This document shows, piece after piece, positions 1-4,778 of a DNA stretch of 7,154 nt (positions are counted from its first letter, which is position 1; each line of letters starts with the position of its first letter). Source of the DNA: Ruminococcus sp. (lineage in GTDB: Bacteria; Bacillota; Clostridia; Oscillospirales; Ruminococcaceae). Below the pieces are notes generated by a model that searched no databases, was not told where the DNA came from, and saw only the letters and a list, made by a program, of their open reading frames with translations. The DNA is taken from the NCBI GenBank assembly GCA_019417865.1, contig DYCW01000050.1:1-7154 (forward strand), in the 5' to 3' direction. The position numbers were made by a program, and so were the translations under genes.

Positions 1-23
1 TGGCAGCTTGCCCCCCTTGCATC

Positions 24-69
24 CCCCTCGCCAAGCTGAGCCAGCTTGACCGCAGCCGCCTGTGGCGTG
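24..69 (-). repeat. Copy 1 of a 46-nt dispersed repeat, downstream of the metallophosphoesterase gene
   Basis: Read on the minus strand, this stretch begins CACGCCACAGGCGGCTGCGG and matches 6135-6180 on the plus strand at 40 of 46 positions by eye. It contains a small palindrome, CAAGCTG / CAGCTTG at 32-38 and 42-48, with a 3-nt loop. It starts 26 nt after the stop codon of the minus-strand gene and has the same orientation as that gene. The other copy stands in the same relation to dnaA. The similarity fades beyond position 24, and the left edge of the window hides whether a longer unit continues. No coding function is apparent. Confidence 0.7.
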
Positions 70-101
70 TAAATTTGTATACCATATTTTACAATTTACA
101 C
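67..101 (-). repeat. AT-rich inverted repeat over the metallophosphoesterase stop codon
   Basis: The outer arms are GTGTAAATT (67-75) and AATTTACAC (93-101), a perfect 9-bp inverted repeat. Allowing one bulged T, pairing continues to TTGTA (75-79) and TACAA (90-94), leaving a loop of about 10 nt. The TAA stop of the minus-strand gene (96-98) lies inside one arm. No T-tract follows on the minus strand, so it is not a standard intrinsic terminator. It could protect the mRNA 3' end or be a protein binding site. Confidence 0.45.
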
Positions 102-950
102 TTGTCTCTCGCTTCCGCTCCGCAATGTCATCACCGCCACCTCCGACGGATTGCCAATCCGCAGTTTCCCAATTCCGCAATTCACATACAAATATCGCCC
201 GTCTTTTTCATATAATCCCTTACTATACCTTGGAAAAAACCGCCGTTCCGGCGACAGCAACCCCCCCACAATCGGCAACCGTACAATCCCACCGTGCACA
301 TGACCGCTCAGCGTCAGATCTGCCCCCCACGCAAAATAACTCTCTGCTGGAAACGGGCTGTGTGCCAGCAAAATCGTACAACCCTTCCTTGTCCCAATGT
401 CTTCCGTCAAGTCTGCTGCTGTATAGTGCTCTAAATCCCGATACTGAAACGCCTCGTTGTGGTAAATCCCAATCCTCAGGGATGCCCCTGCCAGATTGCA
501 AACCGCCCCATTCCGTTGCAAAGCAATCATCTCATTTTCCAGAAGCAGACAGCCAGCTTCTGCAATCATATCCCGATAATCCGCCATTTGCTGTGGCTGC
601 ATATCCCATTCATGGTTTCCAAGAGAGAGGTAAACGGGTGCCATTTGCCGCAGAGCAGTTAGAAGTGCTTTTCGCTCTGTAAAATCTGTCACATGACGGG
701 AAACCAAATCTCCCGTAATCACAATGATGTCCGGGTTGCACTGCTCCACCGCCTGTAAAAGACGCTGTTCTCCATGTGGATAAACCCGTTTATGCAAATC
801 CGAAAGCTGTACCACCCGAAAACCGTCAAAGGCATCTGGCAGGGAAGAGAGCAGCAGCGTCTGCCGACGAATGACAAGCCGTTTTTGTTCTAACAGAATG
901 GCAGAAATCCCTATGACTATCAGTACCAATAAAACAAAAATATATTTCAT
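96..950 (-). CDS. Membrane-anchored calcineurin-like metallophosphoesterase (YkuE/YaeI type)
   Basis: The 284-residue protein has a hydrophobic N-terminal segment (about residues 3-20), predicted to anchor it to the membrane with the catalytic domain outside. The metallophosphoesterase motifs are all present in order: D-x-H at D51/H53, GD at G80-D81, GNHE at 111-114, a lone His at H197, and GHVH at 216-219. The C-terminal LYVNCGIG fits the YkuE/YaeI group. Members of this group are metal-dependent phosphoesterases, some linked to lipid or cell-wall phosphates; the substrate here is unknown. The start at 950 was chosen over the ATG at 971 because GAGGG lies 7 nt upstream and the protein then begins directly with the membrane segment. 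It is separated from jag by a terminator, so it is probably its own transcription unit, but I could not identify a convincing promoter in 951-1020. Confidence 0.9.
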   Translation of the reverse strand: MKYIFVLLVLIVIGISAILLEQKRLVIRRQTLLLSSLPDAFDGFRVVQLSDLHKRVYPHGEQRLLQAVEQCNPDIIVITGDLVSRHVTDFTERKALLTALRQMAPVYLSLGNHEWDMQPQQMADYRDMIAEAGCLLLENEMIALQRNGAVCNLAGASLRIGIYHNEAFQYRDLEHYTAADLTEDIGTRKGCTILLAHSPFPAESYFAWGADLTLSGHVHGGIVRLPIVGGLLSPERRFFPRYSKGLYEKDGRYLYVNCGIGKLRIGNPSEVAVMTLRSGSERQV

Positions 951-1020
951 AAAATATCCCTCTATTTCCATCCGAATGCAGCGACAGAAAAACTGTCTGA
1001 TTTACAGTCATACATAACAC

Positions 1021-1052
1021 AAAAAGAGCAGAACGAAAACCGTCCTGCTCTT
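1021..1052 (-). terminator. Intrinsic terminator after jag
   Basis: On the minus strand the arm AAGAGCAGGACG (plus 1041-1052) pairs with CGTTCTGCTCTT (plus 1024-1035). This gives 12 bp including one G-U pair, closed by a 5-nt loop, and runs directly into a T-tract (plus 1021-1025). It lies 20 nt beyond the jag stop codon. It should end the rnpA-yidD-yidC-jag transcript and isolate the metallophosphoesterase gene. Confidence 0.88.
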
Positions 1053-1071
1053 CCTCATCATTTGATTCCGT

Positions 1072-2202
1072 TTATTCAATTTTTCCATAAAGCCCAATCT
1101 GTAGATCATCCTCAGGCTTCGGCTTCCGGTAATCTTTTTCAAAACTCGTGCTCATGATATCATCGAAATTGGTCTGCTTGAGCGGAATCTCTTCCGCACT
1201 GCGACGCTGTCCGCCGTTCCTTTTCCGATTGCCATTGCCGTTCCGGTATCCGCCCTTGCGGTCATTGCGACTGTCACCACGGTTCTTGTTTCTCGGACGA
1301 CGTGTTTGCAGCGGTTCGCCATTTTCATCCAGCGGCAGGATAATGACCTTTCTGTAAGGATCTTCTCCCACGCTCTTGGAACTCACACCTTCTATTTCTG
1401 CAACCTTGGCATGAATAATCCGGCGTTCATAGGGATTCATCGGCTCTAATGTGGTGGCACGCTTGTTGCGGATGACATTCTTTGACAATCGTTCTGCAAG
1501 CCGTTCCAGCGTCTGCCGCCGCTTTTCCCGATAACCATTGCTGTCCAGAATGATCCGGCAGTATTCCTCTTCGCCTTTATTGGCAATGATAGAGGATAGA
1601 TACTGCATTGCGTCCAGTGTTTCGCCCCGTCTGCCAATAATGGTACCGCCCCGACTTGGACTTTCCAGCTCCAGCAGGACACCATTTTCCTGCGGAACAG
1701 GTGTTACCGTTACCGCAACTCCTAGCTTCTCATAAACAGCTGTGACATAGTTTTTGACCCGTTCCACTGCTGCCTGCTGTTCTTCCGTCAGGCTGTCCAA
1801 CGACGGTACTGGTGCAGCTTCTGCGGCTGGTACTTCTTCCGGAATGGATTCTGTTGTTACCGAAACTGTTTCTTCCGCCACAGGTGCAGCCGTTGCCGGC
1901 TCTTCTGGCACGGGTTCTGTCACCGTTACAACTTCCTCTACAACTGGTTTTGCTGCCTCCGGTACTTCTTTTGTCACCGGTTCCACCACAGGGGTCGGCT
2001 CTGCAGCTGGTGCAGATACTTCCTCTGCCGGTTCATAAATGGCTTCAATCTTCACACTTGCACCAATTCCCAGCATACCTTTTTTCTGTTCGAGAATCCG
2101 GAAAACAATCTGCGACTCGGAAACACCGAAAGCCTGCTCAGCCTGCCGCTTTGCATCTTCCAGCTTTTTCGCAGTAAAAATCTGTTTCATGCGTTCACGC
2201 AT
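1072..2202 (-). CDS. jag: Jag/KhpB (EloR) RNA-binding protein with KH and R3H domains
   Basis: Encodes 376 residues. A Jag-N domain spans about residues 5-56 (KQIFTAKKLEDA...GIGASVKIEA). A low-complexity Pro/Glu/Val/Ala/Thr linker follows (57-134). A type II KH domain with GRRG at 190-193 covers about 150-225, and an R3H domain about 245-296. A basic Arg/Asn/Gly-rich tail (300-335) and a short acidic end complete it. Jag/KhpB/EloR proteins bind RNA, partner KhpA in some Firmicutes, and affect cell elongation; the gene normally follows yidC, as here (55-nt gap). Typical Jag proteins such as that of Bacillus are near 200 residues, so the linker and tail make this one unusually long. The start is uncertain by four codons: AAAGGG touches the ATG at 2202 but lies 12 nt from the ATG at 2190. 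Confidence 0.93.
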   Translation of the reverse strand: MRERMKQIFTAKKLEDAKRQAEQAFGVSESQIVFRILEQKKGMLGIGASVKIEAIYEPAEEVSAPAAEPTPVVEPVTKEVPEAAKPVVEEVVTVTEPVPEEPATAAPVAEETVSVTTESIPEEVPAAEAAPVPSLDSLTEEQQAAVERVKNYVTAVYEKLGVAVTVTPVPQENGVLLELESPSRGGTIIGRRGETLDAMQYLSSIIANKGEEEYCRIILDSNGYREKRRQTLERLAERLSKNVIRNKRATTLEPMNPYERRIIHAKVAEIEGVSSKSVGEDPYRKVIILPLDENGEPLQTRRPRNKNRGDSRNDRKGGYRNGNGNRKRNGGQRRSAEEIPLKQTNFDDIMSTSFEKDYRKPKPEDDLQIGLYGKIE

Positions 2203-2217
2203 CCCTTTCTCTCACGG

Positions 2218-2236
2218 GCAGACCACAGCCGTCTGC
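2218..2236 (-). repeat. Small hairpin in the yidC-jag spacer
   Basis: GCAGAC (2218-2223) and GTCTGC (2231-2236) form a perfect 6-bp inverted repeat around a 7-nt loop, between the yidC stop and the jag ribosome binding site. No T-tract follows, so it is not a terminator. It could be an RNA processing or stability element, or chance. Confidence 0.3.
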
Positions 2237-2257
2237 AACCGCTTCCGTAAAATCAAA

Positions 2258-3379
2258 TCAATCCTCCGGCGGATTTTCGTCATAGGATTCGCCATATTTC
2301 TCTGCCATCCGCTTTCTGGCATCCTGTATTTTCTGCTTATTATAAGCGGACAGTTCCCGATTGGACATGTTCTTTGTCTTTTCTGTTTCCTGTACTCTGG
2401 CGGCACCGGCATTCTGGCTCATCACCCGTTCAGTAAAGGACTGCTTTCCGGCAGCATATTTGGCTTCCATCTTCTTATTTTCCTTCTCAATGATCTTTGC
2501 CCCTCGTTCCGGTGTGAAATACAAATTCAGACCGATCGTTTGCAGCAATGAGAAGAAGGACGAACAAGCCCAGTAGAAACCAACACCGGCAGATACCTGA
2601 AAGGCAAACCACACAGAGAACAGCGGCATCACATACAGCATGACGTTCATACATCCCATGTTCTGCTGCTGTGCAGTGCCACGCTTTTTCTGCACCATCT
2701 GCATGTAGATGGTCATAATCAGCTGCAAGACACCAGAGAGCAGCGGAATACAGAACAGAATCACCGCAGAGGCATCCCATACTTCCGGCTTCCAGGTTGG
2801 AGTGGCACCTAAATTGACGCCAAAGACCGTAAAGTGATCCAAAAAGTCCGATACTTTGGAAACATCAAAGCCATCTACACCGGAAAAGGCGGAGGGGTTG
2901 TCCTGAAACGCCTGTAAAACGCCCAGTTCCTCCCGCAAGCCAGTATATTGCTTGGCAACACTTTCTCCCAATATGCCACTGGCAATACCCACAACTTTTT
3001 CCACAAGGCTGTTGTCATAGCCCAGAATATGCGACAGCGGCTTGTACACAACATCCAGCACGCCGAAAAGCAGAAAGAACTGCAAAAACATCGGCAGACA
3101 GGACGACATCGGATTCACATGTTCCTCCTGATACAGCTGCATCTGTGCCTGCTGCAACTCCTGCGGCTTATCCTTATACTTTGCCTGTAGCTTTTTCAAC
3201 TTTGGCTGCAAGAGCTGCATCCGAAGCGTGTTTTTCTGCTGCTTATAAGAGATCGGAAACAGCAGTAGCTTAGTAATAATCGTGAACAGCACGATTGCGA
3301 CACCGTAGTTATTGACCAGTTGATAAATCAGCCGCATAATCCATCCGAACGGTGTGCCGAATAAGTCGTATAAAAACGT
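2258..3379 (-). CDS. yidC: YidC/Oxa1-type membrane protein insertase, apparent non-ATG start
   Basis: YidC inserts and folds membrane proteins, with or without SecYEG. From position 3379 the frame gives 373 residues beginning (T/M)FLYDLFGTPFGWIM. Visible are TM1 (about 25-43) with Lys37 where E. coli YidC has the groove Arg366, a charged coiled cytoplasmic hairpin (about 45-88), TM2 after VNPMSSCLPM (about 94-112), an extracellular region, further TM segments (SAVILFCIPLLSG, LYVMPLFSVWFAF, FYWACSSFFSLLQTIG), and a charged cytoplasmic tail ending DENPPED. The first ATG in frame (3337) is the internal Met of the conserved GxPxGWIM motif and would delete that motif. The only sensible earlier codon is ACG at 3377-3379, with AAAGGA 9 nt upstream. 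Upstream of it the frame closes at a TGA (3386-3388). The gene lies 6 nt after yidD. Function is certain; the start is an inference. Confidence 0.93.
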   Translation of the reverse strand, partial: TFLYDLFGTPFGWIMRLIYQLVNNYGVAIVLFTIITKLLLFPISYKQQKNTLRMQLLQPKLKKLQAKYKDKPQELQQAQMQLYQEEHVNPMSSCLPMFLQFFLLFGVLDVVYKPLSHILGYDNSLVEKVVGIASGILGESVAKQYTGLREELGVLQAFQDNPSAFSGVDGFDVSKVSDFLDHFTVFGVNLGATPTWKPEVWDASAVILFCIPLLSGVLQLIMTIYMQMVQKKRGTAQQQNMGCMNVMLYVMPLFSVWFAFQVSAGVGFYWACSSFFSLLQTIGLNLYFTPERGAKIIEKENKKMEAKYAAGKQSFTERVMSQNAGAARVQETEKTKNMSNRELSAYNKQKIQDARKRMAEKYGESYDENPPED

Positions 3380-3385
3380 AGTGCG

Positions 3386-3652
3386 TCATCCTTTCTGTTT
3401 ATATGTTATTTTCATTCTGCCACGCCGACCATGCGGCAATGTCAGCGGCACCGCATCAAAACCGCCGGGACTCCACGGATTGCACCGCAGAATCCGCCGA
3501 ACCGCCAAACCCGTGCCGTACCATGCCCCGAACCGCTCAATGGCTTGCAGTGCATAACAGCTGCAAGTGGGATAATAGCGGCAGCATGGCTTTTTCAAAG
3601 GCGAAATGACTTTCCTGTAAAAACGAATCAACCACAAAAGCAGCGTCTTCAT
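3386..3652 (-). CDS. yidD: YidD membrane protein insertion efficiency factor
   Basis: This small protein of 88 residues has an amphipathic N-terminus (MKTLLLWLIRFYRKVISPL), the cysteine-rich family motif CRYYPTCSCYALQAIERFG, and the RILRCNPWSPGGFDAVP motif that define YidD. The family associates with the inner face of the membrane and assists YidC-dependent insertion. Its ATG overlaps the rnpA TGA by ATGA, implying translational coupling. Its own TGA at 3386-3388 also sits in an ATGA, but that ATG is out of frame with yidC. The open frame continues upstream inside rnpA, but only this ATG-initiated part resembles a known family. Confidence 0.95.
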   Translation of the reverse strand: MKTLLLWLIRFYRKVISPLKKPCCRYYPTCSCYALQAIERFGAWYGTGLAVRRILRCNPWSPGGFDAVPLTLPHGRRGRMKITYKQKG

Positions 3653-4044
3653 GACGGATCTTCTCCTTTTTTCGCTTTGCCGCCCGGATGCATTTGAATC
3701 GGCCGTTCCCAATGCTGCTGAATCTGCGGGATGGTATTGTTCCGCAGATAGTTGACCAATCTGGTGGAGTTCACATTGCAGATACGGGCACGGGCAACAA
3801 TGACCAGATCCAGATATGGCGGCAGCTCGGCTTCCAGCTCCCGATACGCCTGGCGGATCAGCCGTTTGGCACGATTCCGGTGCACCGCATTGCCGACACG
3901 CTTGCCGGCGGTGATGCCCAGTCGGTGCTTGCCAAACCGGTTCGGCCGGATATAAATCACAACAAACGGCGTGACAAAAGAAATTCCACGGCGATACAGG
4001 GTTTGAAAATCCCGGTTTTGATTCAGAATAATGGTATGCTTCAC
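3649..4044 (-). CDS. rnpA: Ribonuclease P protein component
   Basis: RnpA is the protein cofactor of the RNase P ribozyme, which matures the 5' ends of tRNAs. The 131-residue product has the family fold pattern: a FxxxYxxG start (F13-G20), the hydrophobic strand VTPFVVIYI, LGITAGKRVGNAV, and the RNA-binding RNR motif RNRAKRLIR at 56-64. A basic C-terminal tail (GGKAKKGEDPS) extends slightly past the usual length of about 110-120. Translation starts at GTG, with AAAGGAG 9 nt upstream. The stop overlaps the yidD ATG. A strong hairpin/T-tract lies just upstream, so expression probably depends on read-through from the rpmH promoter. Confidence 0.96.
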   Translation of the reverse strand: MKHTIILNQNRDFQTLYRRGISFVTPFVVIYIRPNRFGKHRLGITAGKRVGNAVHRNRAKRLIRQAYRELEAELPPYLDLVIVARARICNVNSTRLVNYLRNNTIPQIQQHWERPIQMHPGGKAKKGEDPS

Positions 4045-4077
4045 CGGTTACCGCTCCTTTCTGAAACACGGAAAAAC

Positions 4078-4107
4078 AAAAAAGACCACAAAAAAGCTTT
4101 TGTGGTC
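4078..4107 (-). terminator. Intrinsic terminator or attenuator between rpmH and rnpA
   Basis: On the minus strand GACCACAAAA (plus 4098-4107) pairs perfectly with TTTTGTGGTC (plus 4084-4093) around a 4-nt loop, followed directly by six T (plus 4078-4083), a G and five more T. It starts 7 nt after the rpmH stop. Only 33 nt separate the T-tract from the rnpA start, too little for an independent promoter other than one overlapping the hairpin. Partial termination would let L34 be made in excess of RnpA and the downstream proteins. Confidence 0.88.
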
Positions 4108-4114
4108 CGTCTCG

Positions 4115-4249
4115 TTAGTGGCTAAGTCTTGCTCTGCCCTTGGCTCTTCTACGAGCTAAAACCTTTCTTCCGTTAGAAGTTGCCATTCTCTTTCTGAAAC
4201 CATGCTCCTTCTTCCGATGCAGCTTCTTCGGCTGATATGTTCTTTTCAC
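4115..4249 (-). CDS. rpmH: 50S ribosomal protein L34
   Basis: The 44-residue, highly basic protein MKRTYQPKKLHRKKEHGFRK... is unmistakably L34, a component of the large ribosomal subunit, at the usual family length. The start is GTG at 4247-4249, not an upstream codon: a full AAAGGAGG ribosome binding site lies 8 nt before it and the protein begins exactly with the conserved KRTYQPKK. It is the first gene of the left-arm cluster, divergent from dnaA, as in most Firmicutes. A consensus promoter lies about 140 nt upstream and a terminator/attenuator immediately downstream. Confidence 0.97.
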   Translation of the reverse strand: MKRTYQPKKLHRKKEHGFRKRMATSNGRKVLARRRAKGRARLSH

Positions 4250-4299
4250 AACAACTGCCTCCTTTCCAATCTGCAATTTCTGCAATCTAAAATGATACC

Positions 4300-4328
4300 C
4301 GCCGCAATTCCGACTGGCAGCAGCGGCG
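4300..4328 (-). repeat. GC-rich inverted repeat in the rpmH leader
   Basis: CGCCGC (4300-4305) and GCGGCG (4323-4328) can pair across a 17-nt loop in the rpmH 5' leader, roughly midway between promoter and start codon. No T-tract follows, so it is not a terminator. A regulatory leader structure is possible but not demonstrated. Confidence 0.25.
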
Positions 4329-4391
4329 TGGAATTCCAAAAACCATACGGTCACACCATTTCAAAAGAAACAAACAAGTCTGACCTGTTCT

Positions 4392-4420
4392 ATTATAACG
4401 GATTCCCGCAGAGGTGTCAA
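4392..4420 (-). promoter_or_regulatory. Consensus sigma-A promoter for rpmH
   Basis: On the minus strand the -35 TTGACA (plus 4415-4420) and -10 TATAAT (plus 4392-4397) are both perfect and separated by exactly 17 nt. A run of eight A lies immediately upstream of the -35 box (plus 4422-4429), resembling an UP element. Transcription would begin near 4385, giving a leader of about 135 nt before rpmH. This is the strongest promoter sequence in the window, as expected for a ribosomal protein gene. Confidence 0.93.
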
Positions 4421-4472
4421 GTTTTTTTTCCAAAAAACGCAGATTTTTTCAAATCCAACAGGAACAAAATCA

Positions 4473-4587
4473 TTTTCCACATATTTTTTGTGCATCTCGC
4501 ACAACCTCAGCGGATTTTCCACCGACCTCTGTGGAAAAATTCTGCTTTTCCCGGATTTTTTCCACAATCCTCTTGATTTTTTCAACA
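4473..4587. promoter_or_regulatory. DnaA box cluster upstream of dnaA
   Basis: Three exact TTTTCCACA boxes are visible: 4473-4481 (+), 4530-4538 (-, as TGTGGAAAA) and 4558-4566 (+). One-mismatch versions lie at 4515-4523 (TTTTCCACC) and 4579-4587 (TTTTCAACA), with another TTTTCAACA at 4667-4675. DnaA boxes on both sides of dnaA are the bipartite arrangement known from Bacillus. Here they also flank and overlap the probable dnaA promoter, which suggests autoregulation by DnaA. Confidence 0.8.
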
Positions 4588-4601
4588 ATTCGTGTTAAAA
4601 T
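4573..4601 (+). promoter_or_regulatory. Probable dnaA promoter
   Basis: TTGATT (4573-4578) as -35 and TAAAAT (4596-4601) as -10 are separated by 17 nt, and TG one base before the -10 box gives an extended -10. A start near 4608 would give a leader of about 167 nt. A TTTTCAACA DnaA-box-like site lies within the spacer and an exact box ends 6 nt before the -35. A second -10-like TATAAT at 4731-4736 is closer to the gene but has no recognisable -35. Confidence 0.65.
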
Positions 4602-4621
4602 AAAATTGTATCGCTATCGGT

Positions 4622-4649
4622 ACAGAAACATTCCCCCTGTGGAATCTGT
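4622..4649 (+). repeat. Imperfect hairpin in the dnaA leader
   Basis: ATTCC (4630-4634) pairs with GGAAT (4641-4645), and outside that ACAG (4622-4625) pairs with CTGT (4646-4649) across a small asymmetric bulge. The loop side contains CCCTGTGGAATC (4635-4646), a 12-mer that recurs at 6765-6776 on the far side of dnaA. It may be a DnaA-box-related sequence rather than an RNA structure. Confidence 0.3.
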
Positions 4650-4756
4650 CCTTTTTACTGCGGATATTTTCAACAGAAATCCTGTCGAATTTTGATGTTT
4701 TTCGGGGAATCGTACAGAGAAGCAGAAAAATATAATAGAAAACGATATTGAATCGT

Positions 4757-4778
4757 AAAGGAGACTACAATGTTATGA
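4757..4778 (+). promoter_or_regulatory. dnaA ribosome binding site with two-codon mini-ORF overlapping the start
   Basis: AAAGGAG (4757-4763) lies 6 nt before an ATG at 4770, the ideal spacing, but that frame reads ATG TTA TGA and ends at once. Its TGA (4776-4778) overlaps the in-frame dnaA ATG (4775-4777) as ATGA. The same ribosome binding site is 11 nt from the dnaA ATG, rather long. Ribosomes could initiate at the mini-ORF, stop, and restart on dnaA. Confidence 0.6.

Noticed and set aside
62..682. Plus-strand open frame of 206 codons opposite the metallophosphoesterase
   Set aside because: It lies antisense to a gene with complete catalytic motifs, and its translation is low-complexity Ser/Pro/Gln with no recognisable domain.
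1754..2177. Plus-strand frames rich in Ser/Thr/Gly or Leu/Pro opposite jag
   Set aside because: They are antisense readings of the repetitive Pro-Glu-Val-Ala-Thr linker codons of jag.
3653..4069. Long minus-strand extension upstream of yidD in the same frame
   Set aside because: It overlaps rnpA in another frame, and only the part from the ATG at 3652 matches YidD.
4250..4354. Extended 79-residue form of L34
   Set aside because: The extra N-terminus covers the ribosome binding site AAAGGAGG and is not part of L34.
4748..4774. TTG at 4748 as dnaA start
   Set aside because: No ribosome binding site precedes it and the nine extra residues include the ribosome binding site of the ATG start.
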